This document shows, piece by piece, positions 42,056-51,934 of a DNA stretch of 64,000 nt. The translations under genes and the position numbers were made by a program. The stretch is taken from assembly GCF_000400465.1 (NCBI RefSeq), contig NW_008806291.1:183925-247924 (forward strand), in the 5' to 3' direction. Source of the DNA: Wallemia ichthyophaga EXF-994. Taxonomy: Eukaryota; Basidiomycota; Wallemiomycetes; Wallemiales; Wallemiaceae. Under the pieces are notes generated by a model that worked only from the letters and a program-made list of their open reading frames with translations, was not told the DNA's origin and searched no databases. Numbering within the stretch: position 1 is the first letter of the stretch; the number at the start of each line of letters is the position of its first letter.

Positions 42056-43933
42056 TTATTGAAACATACCAGGCAATGAAGCAATCAATCCAATTACAGT
42101 ATGATGATACCTATCAAAAAATAACTGCGATCTGAGATTACCATCGTAATAAAGTGGTAGAGGACAGAGTTCATGATGCGTTGATTGTTTTTCACTTGGA
42201 TATTTTGTCATTTTCAAGATTTTCCGTTGGCCTACGATATCTCGCCAATGGTTGGCGGGCTTGGTTGAATCTGGTAAGCTGTCAATAGAATTCACTGAGT
42301 CTTTGTCGATCTAGTTGTGAGACGACTGAATGATTTGTCAAAGGTCCTTTCAAGGGGAACATGTGAAATTGACTTTGATGCGGTTCATTGCCTAAGAAAT
42401 GGATGAAGTCTGGTTGAAATTTGTAGAAAAAGAAAGATGCCCATGTCCCTGATTTGCAAATTACTATCGTAGTCAAATCATTTTCATGGCGAATACATTC
42501 TGATGAACTTCTTATAAAAATATTTTGCTTTAAACCGTTTCCCCGATTTATTATTCTCTTTTGCATAATCAACCTCTTTGATATGTGTGTTGATGAGGTG
42601 TAGATATTTAGAAAGGAGTCTACCAAAAGCTCCCTTCAAAGTTCCTTTATATGTTTTGATACGACGTTCAAAAGGAGAGAAAAGAAGTCGTCAAAGAAGC
42701 ATATTTCATTCTTTTTGATGAATTTAGATAGCCTGAAATCTCTAATTCTGAGTGACAGCAGATTCTGAAGCTTACGTAGCCTGCCGGGAACGTCATGGCC
42801 AACATATAGAACTGATTGGACACTCCTAAGCCATAGGCTTATAAAGGAAACTTATCGATAGCGTAGGATTTTTTTCCCCAGCTATAATTAAAGTTGTCTT
42901 GATCCTTGATTTGTGGCTTTGTAGTGATCTGCTTCGTGAACCGTCCAAATTAATCTTTGTTTTATCAGCGCTCAAATCCTTGAGGTTGCTTGTTCCACCT
43001 AGTGATTCTAACACGCCTGAATAAGAGCATATCAAGCCAGCTGGACTAAGAAGAGACGAGTGTTTTGTAGGTGGCGTCTCAAAATCCGCTTGTTATTTTC
43101 GGCCTTGAAAGTCTACGGTAAATACGAGATTTTCAAGCTTCTTTAATAGGGCTGGATTTGGTATGTTGATGTGCCTAATGTCATGAGGAGATGCATAAAT
43201 GTTCATAACATTAGAAAATGTGAGATAAAATGTGCTAAATAATGAAAGGGGCAGCTATTCGGTCTTTGGGTGTGGTTGAATCGGTGGCATATCATGATTG
43301 AAATCCTTGAATTATGGTAATCGGCTGATGGAAAGTTGAGACATCGAAGCAAGCAACAATATCACTTCATCTCGCTCAGCTACTTGGTAATTACAGATAT
43401 TTCAAACGACAATATCTCGCGAATGATTGACCATTCCAGTCAGTGGCACATTGTGCACGTCGTTAAAATTTGGCCAACTGAATACACCAATAAATGATTT
43501 CTGTGCATTGTTGAGCTCGATTATCATTGCTCTAATATCTGCTTCATTAAATGTTGGCTCCAACCATTTCCTGAGTCTAATGCAATCTCTTCCATTTTTG
43601 CAGACTGGTCCTTAGCTATAGATAATGTGCTTAATTCCTCTAAACCTAAGTACTTTATTATCGCGTATTTATTTGTTGATTCCATGGATGGAAATAAAAC
43701 CTCCCGGTCATCAAATCTTGTAGATATCCTGGAAACATCGAGATTAACCAGGTTCTTAAATTCCTTGACTTTTTCACGTAGCCCACCTTCTTCAACATTA
43801 ACAACAGAGGATGAATGATACTCTATAAGAAAACTCGGCGTAAATGATCTCTTTTAAAAACCTGTTTGTTAAGCAGGGCTTGAACCATCTCAGACAGTTG
43901 CTCTAAAATCTCAACGTGCTGGAATATTGACAT
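42056..43933 (-). pseudogene. Second decayed F-box/LRR-like gene
   Basis: MSIFQHVEILEQLSEMVQAL starts at 43933 and stops after 36 codons. In another frame just below is YHSSSVVNVEEGGLREKVKE, then FKNLVNLDVSRIS, YLGLEELSTLSI and MEEIALDSGNGW,S: LRR-like LxxLxxLxVS spacing. Further - strand open pieces with LRR-like fragments (LESLGGTSNLKDLSADKTK) lie at 43035-42826, and unrelated-looking open pieces at 42626-42282 and 42295-42056. No single frame or set of normal introns connects them. The boundaries and the inclusion of the lower pieces are uncertain. Confidence 0.4.
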
Positions 43934-45218
43934 AGTCGCCTTCTAGTCCCTAATTCTCAAGTGAATCAGTAACGATGGCAGCTTCACACTCCCTCCTATG
44001 TATCCAAATTGAGTTTTCACAATCCTCTTCAGTACGCTCGTGGTCAGTAAGATCACCTTTGAACGCTCCCGTTCCTTCTTTCTCTAAGATTCCCTAAGTA
44101 AGACTCCTAATCTGAGTCTTCCTCAAACTGAATATGTGGCTCGTACTCTGATTTAGAGTTATGGTCAGACTCATTGTTAATACAGGCTATTGCTCCAAAT
44201 CTTCTGGCTCTGTATCTGATTCCAGACTTTAAGTCTTGTTTTCAGGTGTCATCTCAATGATTTTGCGTTTCATAGTGGTCTGCAATTTAGCTTATAGGCG
44301 TGCCGGAAAAAAGCCAAAGAGTAGGAAAAGGATGAGAAAAGAAAAAGGAAATTGGGCTTGGTCGCATTGGTCGCAAATAATGGCTGCCTGTCACATGAAC
44401 GCAATATCTAAAACCCACTTAACGCGCACCTACACGAACTTTAGAGAATGCTCTCACCGATGACACGGCTAGGTCAAATTCCACGCAAGATACTGGTCAG
44501 ATATATCCGCGGCTGTACGAAAACGTCCAGTAGAATCGCGGCCAAAGTGCGTAGTATGCGATTGATATAGACGAATACGGAACATAATAAGAGTGGCGAC
44601 TACATATACACTCTTACGCCAGCAGGTTGAAACATGATAAGCCGATTTTTGGCAAATTTTCAACTGATTTCTGCTGCTACGCTCCTCCTACCAAGTACTT
44701 TGCCTCAATCGATGATCAAATGGCAAATAATTATAGAAGCAGACTGACTATACACAACGACTGGTCATTTCCTACATGTTCAATCACAAACATTAACCGT
44801 ACTTGTGGATCCAAGGCGTCAATTGAGCAGTAACGTCAATTTACAAACTAGCGAATCAACATTAGTCAAACACTTCAGAAGCAGTGACTTTACACGATTC
44901 TGACTTTCCCAGTCGACGTTGTGATGGCGAATTTAGGCACTTTCATCTTTTGCAGAGACTTAATATTGGTCCAGGTGTTGACGCTGTTTTTAGTGCTGAT
45001 TTATTTACTTTGACTTAATCTCTCAAATTCATTACTCAAAGTGATTATCATCGTTCATTTATGTTTAATAGGTATGATGCATATCTACTAATCCTTTTGT
45101 ATGCTGTCTTCATTAAGCTTAATACATGACAATTTACTTACACCAGTATATTTAGAAAAAACTGTAAATCATTCATAAGAAACTAACAAGAAATCCAGTG
45201 ATAAGACCACTCGTGCAT
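43934..45218. other. Gene-poor stretch of about 1.3 kb
   Basis: Short unsupported frames on both strands only. AT-rich 3' flank of the thioredoxin gene at the right end. Confidence 0.45.
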
Positions 45219-45654
45219 CTATTGAGAGAGTTCAGCAGCCTTCTTGACGAATCCTTGAAGCTGTGAGTGTTGTGAGAAAGGAACGAGAAAGAAATGAGAA
45301 GAAAAGGTCACCGACCATTGGAGGAGCAGCACCGCTAAACGAGTCCTTCTTTTCACCGTCTTTGAACAGGTAGAAAGTAGGCATAGATCTGATGGACAAG
45401 TGTTCGGCTATGTCGCCAGCTTCATCAACATCAAAAGATGCAAACTGGACCCCAGGTGTGGACTCAGCGAGTTTCTTAAATACAGGAGCAACGAGCTTGC
45501 ATGGCGCGCACCCGCATTCGCGTTTTAGCTCAATTCGGTGTGATTTTGGGCCAACTTACCAATCTGCCTCCGCTTTGATGACCGTTGGCTGGTTTGAGCC
45601 AACAAACTCCATGAATTGGTTTAATGAGCCAAGGTGGACTACTGGATCGGACAT
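45219..45654 (-). CDS. Thioredoxin, with an intron ending in GG instead of AG
   Basis: Exons 45560-45654, 45316-45511 and 45219-45260; 110 aa. MSDPVVHLGSLNQFMEFVGS leads to QPTVIKAEADW joined to CAPCKLVAPVFKKLAE, the canonical WCxPC active site, then FASFDVDEAGDIAEHLSIRS, MPTFYLFKDGEKK (cis-Pro) and a final helix QGFVKKAAELSQ. It is a cytosolic dithiol reductant. Intron 2 (45261-45315) is ordinary. Intron 1 (45512-45559) has a good GTAAGT donor, but the only position restoring W-C-A-P-C ends in GCGG where GCAG is expected; reading through meets an immediate TAA. So either this is a rare GT-GG intron, a sequencing error, or a splice-site mutation. Confidence 0.85.
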
Positions 45655-46235
45655 GGTTGATTAATCTGCGATGGTTTGGGTTCAAGCCGTGATAAAAGAG
45701 TCAGATCACGTAATCGCAGGATAAAAAATAGACTTAAAGTGAGTGTGAGCTTTTAATTTCTACAAATCTGCTAATATAGATAAGATGGATTGATTGAAAG
45801 CGTGGTTTCATCGTCATCTGCAGTTTCGAGAGAGTTGGAGTGATGATGCAGTTGCAAGTACATCGCATAATGCAGGCGGTTGAGGTGAGATGAGAGCGAT
45901 AAATAAGAGTGCATCTTTCACGGCTCAAGCAGGGCTATGCGTCGAACGTTTTACTTTGACATTACCAGAAGTATTGCATGTCATCCGAGAAGCTGACACA
46001 AAGCGGCGGATATTGAGTGGGTCAATGATTTAGAAGTGTAGTTGGAGCGATTACATGACTTCGAAAGTAAGGGCGCTGTTGTTTTGCCGTTGATCGCGCT
46101 ATGACGTAGATGTGCATCAATAACAGAAATGGATGAGATATTCTCGCTCAAGAGAATTTGTCAAAGATCTGCATAACATGAAGCAAATTTGTATCAATCA
46201 TTAATACTCGTACATTAAATACACTGCGCTTAAAC
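45655..46235. other. Intergenic, about 580 bp
   Basis: Promoter side of thioredoxin (left) and 3' side of aldolase (right). Only short spurious frames. Confidence 0.5.
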
Positions 46236-47411
46236 TTAGAGCTTGTTCTCTGAAAGCAAGTCTGTGCAGGCCACCTTGACACGCTCGACGATTGCCTTTT
46301 CACCCTCGCGGACCCCTGCAGAAAAGTTAGATAGGCTCTAAACGGTAATGATATAAACTTGCAAACTCTTGGGTCGAAAACCTTTTTGTTTGGTTTGTCA
46401 GCTTTGTGATGGTTAGTACTTTCGTCTGAAGGGCTATGACCGTGACTAACCTCCTTCTGGGTTACCAACTTGTGTCATAAGGTAGTCCTTCTTGTTGAGA
46501 ATGTAGTCACGGTGACCACAGAGGTAAGCCCATTGGACATCAGTGTCGACGTTCATCTTGACGACACCGTTGACGACAGCAGTCTTAATTTCCTCCTTGC
46601 TGGAGCCGGAGCCACCGTGGAAGACGAGGAAGAGTGGCTTCTCGTGCTTGCTGGAGGATTGCTCACGAGCGTACTTTTGGTGGTCTCCGAGGATCTCAGG
46701 GGTGAGCTTGACGTTGCCTGGCTTGTAAACACCGTGGACATTACCGAAGGCCGCGGCGATAGAGAAGGATGGGGAGATGGCGGAGAGGGCCTGGTGGACC
46801 TTGTAGACCTGCTCTGGCTTGGTCATAAGGCTGGAGGCGTCGGCGGACTCGTTGTTGACACCGTCTTCTTCACCACCGGTGATACCGATCTCCATTTCGA
46901 GCCATTGGCCCATCTTGGCCATGCGGGAGAAGTACTTGACGCAGGTGCTGATGTTCTCCTCGTCAGACTCCTCACTCAAGTCAAGCATGTGGGAGGAGAA
47001 GAGAGGAACGCCGTTGACCTTGTAGTAAGCCTCGTCGGCATCGAGCATGCCGTCGAACCAAGGGAGGAGCTTCTTGGCGCAGTGGTCAGAGTGGAGGATA
47101 ACTGGGACACCGTAGAGAGGGGCGACGGTGCGTACGTGGTGGGCGAGAGCGACCGAGCCGGCGACAGAGGCCTGCTGCTTGTCGTTTGGAAGACCCTTAC
47201 CAGCGAGGAAGGCACCACCGCCGTTGGAAATTTGGAGAATGATTGGGGATTTGATGTCGCGTGCAGCCTCGAGGACAGCGTTGGCGACGGAGGAAGAGGT
47301 AATGTTGACGGCTGGCATGGCGTACTTGTTGGCGCGGGCGTGTTCAAACAACTTGAGGGCATCGACGCCGCTCAAGACGCCTGGTTGTACAACTGAGAGT
47401 GCTCCTGACAT
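46236..47411 (-). CDS. FBA1: Class II fructose-bisphosphate aldolase, with a GC-AG intron
   Basis: Exons 46451-47411, 46363-46401 and 46236-46315; 359 aa, the exact fungal class II length. Zn/active-site motifs: VILHSDHCAKKLLPW, the SSHMLDLSEES loop, LEMEIGITGGEEDG, AAAFGNVHGVYKPG and VFHGGSGSS followed by NVDTDVQWAY. It cleaves fructose-1,6-bisphosphate in glycolysis. The second intron (46316-46362) starts GCAAGT and ends CTGCAG; splicing there gives the invariant FDPRVWVREGEK, which no GT donor in the region can. Synonymous codons are strongly biased (C-ending), as expected for a highly expressed gene, and this leaves a long meaningless open frame on the opposite strand. Confidence 0.96.
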
Positions 47412-47886
47412 AATATTTAGATGATGATGGTTTGGGAGAGAGGGGCGATGCGCTGGCTTTATACTCCAAATGAAAAATAGTTGACATCAATTGGGTGAGT
47501 GGGATAATCCAATGACTTAAGAATTGGCGTGGGTTGGGCGTGGGTACAGCGTGGATCTGAGTGGTTGGATTGCGGTGAATATGCATACCTCATTATCGCT
47601 GCTCGCATCTGCGGTATTGAGTCTTGTTGGGGATCCACGGTGGATCCACGGGGATTCTTGGGATTGGTGGAGTGCGTCGATGAAATAGCCATACATACGA
47701 CCCAATTCGACCACTCAATCCGCTCATTTTAATGTCTTCCTTTTGTGAATTTGGTATTACGTCATATCCAGATAATTTCTATGACTTTCGTTGGGTTACG
47801 GGAGGTGGAAAGTAGCTTGAAGGGGAATTGCGTTGAGATTTCCATTTCGTTTGTTGTTTGACTCTTTCACATCCAATCAAATGTTT

Positions 47887-47938
47887 AAACGGTTTGAATT
47901 GGTTGTCGTCGGTATTTCTAGCTACCCGCACGAACTGA
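47887..47938 (+). repeat. Direct repeat copy A (TGTCGGTATTTCTAGCTA core)
   Basis: Shares the core GTCGGTATTTCTAGCTA-CCGC with 48307-48358, flanked by weaker similarity (AAACG... and AAC-TGA). About 420 bp apart, same orientation. Nature unknown; could be remnants of a mobile element or promoter repeats. Confidence 0.6.
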
Positions 47939-48306
47939 TGATGCAATATTTGAATCACAGGATTTAATCGGGAAAATATCTAATGAATGCATTCAATGTG
48001 CTCCAAACGTGCAATTAAACGTGGGTGATAATCGCTCGAACTGCCCTGAGAAAGATGAAAGAATACTTGTACATGATCACATTGAGTATGTTTATATTGG
48101 CTGTTCATGGCCGTTGATCTATGTGCTGTATTTTACCCCTTCAAATCCCCATTATACAGCATCTCAACCGTCTCAACGCGTTTCACTTTCTGTAACGCGT
48201 AGAAAGTGGTCTATAAGCAGTAAATAGGCTAACAACGTCTACATATGCAGCAGAAATAGTTTTATTGTTTAAATAAGCTGAATTGGATCCATCCAATAAA
48301 TGCAGT

Positions 48307-48358
48307 AAACGCGATTTTGTTGTCGGTATTTCTAGCTATCCGCGCAAACCAACTGAAT
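48307..48358 (+). repeat. Direct repeat copy B
   Basis: Partner of 47887-47938; see that entry. Confidence 0.6.
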
Positions 48359-48754
48359 ACACGGAAAGCTTTGAGGATGAGTAGCTGAGCAGATGTATTC
48401 ACGCTGTTAGCCGCGTGAACAGGAACGAGGATTGCGGATTCGTGAAACACAACAAATTCAAGGCACTAGCCACGTGCTTGTCGGCCGCTACTGTGTTATT
48501 TAAGCAGCCCACATTTCTTCCCTCATTCCCCTACGGTTCGCCGTCTTGGGAGCCTAGTAAAGCGGGTATAACCCTTTCACCGTAAATAGTCTGCGCTGCT
48601 CCCAGTAAGCTTGATTTTAACTCGTTCAACTATCTCAACCCTTCAATAAGACCTGGTATTCCGTTTAAAGTCCCCTTTGAGCGATAATCCTAGAACATTT
48701 GCTATCATCACTTGGTCTCTCTAACCTCAACCACCAAGACGAGGCAGTCCGCAG

Positions 48755-50152
48755 ATGAGCACATCAAGCCTCAGTTCACCAGAATCATCGCGCGGGAGCG
48801 ATAAGATAGTTGTAAATTTCCACGATAAGGGCGCTACCAAGGGATTTAGCGATAGCGGTTCAGAAGCCTCGACTCAACCGCTCAGCAAATCCAGCAGCGA
48901 GCTGTCGGAGCCACCCGAGGATAGAATAAAGGCGGAGGAGGCTGTGCATCCTGCCATCGCCCACGAACCCACTCTCGCTTCCGCTCTCGATCCAATCCCT
49001 TCAAACATTCCGCACGAGCTGGCTATGGATCCCCCGCCTGAAGCTGTCGCAGCGCCTACAACTGAGAAAGAGGTCGGTGCTGGTGAGGCGCTGATTGACA
49101 TGGCGGTGGATGGCGAGGCTGAGGAGGCTGAGCCGGGCGAGAAGGTTGAGGAGCAACTCGAAAAGCAGCAGCTGGACGAGGAGCAAGACCAAGACGAGGA
49201 GCAGCACCCCGCAACAAACCCGCCACCAACCGAACATGAAACACCTCAACCCCCCTCGCCCTCACCCTCACATTCACACTCACATTCGGACGAAAACACA
49301 CATGCACACACTGCCACAACGACGGGCACATCCACAGCATACCACGTCGACGACGAGCGCGAAGATGCCCTCGCCCACCTCACCAAGCTAGAGATAGAAT
49401 TTGCGATGCTGCGCAATAAGCTTTATGTGGAGCGTATGGAAGACGTAGGGCGGGAGAGTGCGATGATCGCAGATGGCACACACCCCGAATTACAGCATCT
49501 ACACACTATACTCGCTCAAAGACGCGATACACGACTCTCTCTCGCCAGCATAAGGTTGAGGAAGCTCGAGGAATCGCACAAAACCACTTTTCGCGCTGAG
49601 CAGACCGCTGCCTGGACTAACTGGGTTGAGGGCGTGAAGCAACTCCACTATGGGCAGGGTGACAAGGTCGAGAGTGGCAGCTATGGTTGGGGTGGTGGGT
49701 TGCAGGGCAACGATAGGAAGAGGAGGAGACTCGAGAGAGAAAAGGAGGCGCTCGAGGTGCCTAAAATCCTTCAACGGCCGCCCATTGCTCACCTCGCCAT
49801 CAAGGCTACTCAACAGCTCGCTTCACTCCCACCCCCTCAATCCACGGCAAGTAAAAACAAAAAACGCGGCAGATACCCGAGGAAAGACCACATCAACCAC
49901 GATAAACAGAAGGTGTCGATGAATAATTGGCACGATCTCAATTCCATGTTCGGTGAGCCGTTGAGTAGTATTGAGGATGTCCAGCTGGCGAGGCAGGCTG
50001 TGGACGAGGATATGATGGCGATGAATGTGGGTGGTGTGCGTGTGGTCGGTGCGCAACTAACCCACAGACAGGATCGACAGCAGGAACTCCACGTTGAAAC
50101 GGAAACAGACCACAGCAGACTAATGCAATCCAGCCATCCGTCGCCGTTGTAA
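48755..50152 (+). CDS. Sds3-like subunit of Rpd3/Sin3 histone deacetylase complex
   Basis: Single exon of 465 aa. The N-terminal ~190 residues are acidic and disordered (Glu/Pro/Gln runs, SPSHSHSHSDE). Residues ~200-300 form the Sds3/Dep1/BRMS1 coiled-coil region: DALAHLTKLEIEFAMLRNKL, then YVERMEDVGRESAMIADGTH and PELQHLHTILAQRRDTRLSL. This pattern (I/L-E-xEFAxLRxKLYxExx, then GTHPEL) is diagnostic. A basic patch NDRKRRRLEREKEA follows, probably nuclear localisation. Sds3 holds the Sin3-Rpd3 large complex together. Dep1-like is the alternative name. Confidence 0.85.
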   Translation: MSTSSLSSPESSRGSDKIVVNFHDKGATKGFSDSGSEASTQPLSKSSSELSEPPEDRIKAEEAVHPAIAHEPTLASALDPIPSNIPHELAMDPPPEAVAAPTTEKEVGAGEALIDMAVDGEAEEAEPGEKVEEQLEKQQLDEEQDQDEEQHPATNPPPTEHETPQPPSPSPSHSHSHSDENTHAHTATTTGTSTAYHVDDEREDALAHLTKLEIEFAMLRNKLYVERMEDVGRESAMIADGTHPELQHLHTILAQRRDTRLSLASIRLRKLEESHKTTFRAEQTAAWTNWVEGVKQLHYGQGDKVESGSYGWGGGLQGNDRKRRRLEREKEALEVPKILQRPPIAHLAIKATQQLASLPPPQSTASKNKKRGRYPRKDHINHDKQKVSMNNWHDLNSMFGEPLSSIEDVQLARQAVDEDMMAMNVGGVRVVGAQLTHRQDRQQELHVETETDHSRLMQSSHPSPL

Positions 50153-50196
50153 TGTAACGAAATATATGTGATATTAGTACCCCTTGCACCTCGACA

Positions 50197-51058
50197 ATGA
50201 CGTCACGGATCAATATAAACACACACAACCAGTACAAGAGCCCGGGAGTGGTGCGCGGAATGCTATCCGGTGATGCACTGGTGCAGTTGCGGGAGGTGAG
50301 TGGCGTGTGTGTATGAGCAAACAGCGCTCACGCTCGCAGTGGTTTGACCACGCAGTGCAAAACGGCGTGGAAGAACCCGAGGCGGTGAATGTGTCTACGG
50401 TGGACAAGGCGGGCATCCCCAACGCCCGCATCGTGCTATCCAAGAGCATTAGCAGGTTAGGCGTGTCCTTCTACACCAACTACCGTTCCGCCAAGGGAAA
50501 TGAGCTAGCGAGTGTGCCGTATTGCGCCATGACGTACCACTGGCGCTATCCACACACAGACGCACACACGCACACACAACGCCAGGTCAGACTCAGAGGC
50601 AGGGTGGTTCAGGCGCCAGTGCACGAGTCGCACGCCTACTTCAATGGCAGGAGTGAGGAGTCGCGGCTGGGCGCATATGCCAGTAGACAGAGCAGCGTGC
50701 TTCCCCCGCTTAACCACGCAGATGACGGGAAACAAACGCTTTTGCAGCAGTTGAAGGCGGAAAAGGATAAATCATCCCCAATCAGTCACTCCTCGCCTGA
50801 TTTCTGGGGTGGATATATTCTAGTCCCGTTGTGAGGGCGTAATGCGTACAAAAGTATCCATCTAACGACACACACAGCCACGTCGAATTTTGGTCTGGCC
50901 AGCCGAGCAGACTGCACGACAGATTCTTGTATTCGCGTGATCCGCAAGACGTGGAGAAGGCATTGCCAGCTGATGCAGCCACGCCGATCGAGAGTGTGGA
51001 CAAGGTCGCAGACGCGGTAGAAAAGGTCCCATGGACGATAGACAGGCTTTCTCCGTAG
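50197..51058 (+). CDS. PDX3: Pyridoxamine/pyridoxine 5'-phosphate oxidase
   Basis: Exons 50197-50295, 50340-50830 and 50878-51058 (introns 44 and 47 bp, donors GTGAGT and GTGAGG); 256 aa. The first join gives LVQLREWFDHAVQNGVEEPE, then AVNVSTVDKAGIPNARIVLS, FYTNYRSAKGNELA, QVRLRGRVVQAP (FMN-binding), SPDFWGGYILVP, joined FHVEFWSGQPSRLHDRF, and the invariant C-terminal end WTIDRLSP. It makes pyridoxal 5'-phosphate using FMN. An unusual PHTDAHTHTQ insertion, encoded by a CA-rich tract, interrupts the conserved YHW...RQVR strand pair. The alternative acceptor 16 bases earlier in intron 1 is less likely because it would leave a 28-bp intron. Confidence 0.9.
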
Positions 51059-51081
51059 CCTTTTTTGTGACTTTAAATGCA

Positions 51082-51516
51082 CTACATTCTTGCCAGGTAT
51101 CGCGCGCCGAATCCAATCACAGCGCCCACACACGCGCACCCGCCCAGCAACTGGTATAGCGGCAGCCACGTCAGACTGAGACTGGCCGTTGAGATAGATA
51201 CACGCGGTACGAGCAGCAGCGGGATAGCGAGCGGAGAGACGAGTGCGAGAATGACGTCAGCCAATTTAACGACGATGAGTATCAGTGTTTTGAAGAGAGC
51301 GTCAAGGAGTAGCGGGAGGCGTAGTCTGTGCACCGCTCGCACCAGCAAATACACTACACCACCCAATCCCGTGCTGTCGCCCGCGCTATCACCCGCGCTA
51401 TCACCCGCCTCTACCGCCTCGCTCACGCTGTCAGATTCCCCCGGCAGCGTCTCGAGCAGAACGCCGAGCATGCCCGTCAGGAGTGTTATTTTCAATATGC
51501 TCTTTGTTATCGTCAT
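51082..51516 (-). CDS. Small hypothetical membrane protein, 144 aa
   Basis: Open frame with ATG at 51516 (upstream continuation has no ATG). An N-terminal hydrophobic segment (ILKITLLTGMLGVLL), a GDSAGDSAGDSTG repeat, and hydrophobic helices (LLDALFKTLILIVVKLADVI, LALVSPLAIPLLLVP, LLGGCACVGAVIGFGARYL) suggest three or four membrane spans. No family recognised. It fits snugly between PNPO (24 bp) and CRIPT (38 bp head-to-head), which supports a real gene. Confidence 0.5.
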   Translation of the reverse strand: MTITKSILKITLLTGMLGVLLETLPGESDSVSEAVEAGDSAGDSAGDSTGLGGVVYLLVRAVHRLRLPLLLDALFKTLILIVVKLADVILALVSPLAIPLLLVPRVSISTASLSLTWLPLYQLLGGCACVGAVIGFGARYLARM

Positions 51517-51554
51517 CCGCTCCTGCTTCTCGCCGGCTGGCTTCAAGAAGCACC

Positions 51555-51881
51555 ATGGTGTGTGCAAAATGTGAAAAGAAACAGACCAAAGTGGCAGCGC
51601 CCGACCCCTTCCGCAATAAGGCCCTCGGTGCGTCAGCGTCGACGAGCAAAGCCGGCAAGACTGAAGAACGCGACGACCTCGGGAAGAACAAACTGCTGTC
51701 CAAGAACAGATACCTCCCCTACGCAGCTAAAGACGGTGGCTCTAAATGCAAGGTCTGTAAACAGGCAACTGCCAGACCAGACGCGCGATACTGCCAGAAT
51801 TGCGCTTATAAGAGGGGCAAGTGTAGTGTGTGTGGGGTGAAGCAGATGGACACTACGTATCAGAAGATGTCAGCCAAGTGA
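51555..51881 (+). CDS. CRIPT: CRIPT, cysteine-rich spliceosome-associated protein
   Basis: Single exon of 108 aa from ATG 51555. Zinc-binding Cys pairs are all present: MVCAKCEKK, SKCKVCKQ, YCQNCAYKRGKCSVCGVKQM. RYLPYAAKDGGSKCKVC and the tail LDT-like MDTTYQKMSAK match CRIPT proteins. CRIPT is a PDZ-binding protein in animals and a component or chaperone of the minor/major spliceosome in eukaryotes generally. The start is 38 bp from the divergent membrane-protein ATG, and the stop is 53 bp from the convergent cyclin H stop. Confidence 0.95.
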   Translation: MVCAKCEKKQTKVAAPDPFRNKALGASASTSKAGKTEERDDLGKNKLLSKNRYLPYAAKDGGSKCKVCKQATARPDARYCQNCAYKRGKCSVCGVKQMDTTYQKMSAK

Positions 51882-51934
51882 TGTTATGTTGTGTACTTGA
51901 TATATTTATTTGAATACGGGATATGTTTTATATG

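Larger units (their letters stand above)
47412..48754. other. 1.3-kb intergenic region with a degenerate direct repeat
   Basis: Left part is the aldolase promoter. No gene seen. A direct repeat (47887-47938 and 48307-48358) lies inside; listed separately. Confidence 0.5.

Noticed and set aside
46470-47396. 308-codon open frame on the + strand opposite the aldolase gene
   Set aside because: It is antisense to a well-conserved, strongly codon-biased gene; biased third positions leave the opposite frame free of stops. Its composition (Val/Gly/Leu-rich) matches no family.
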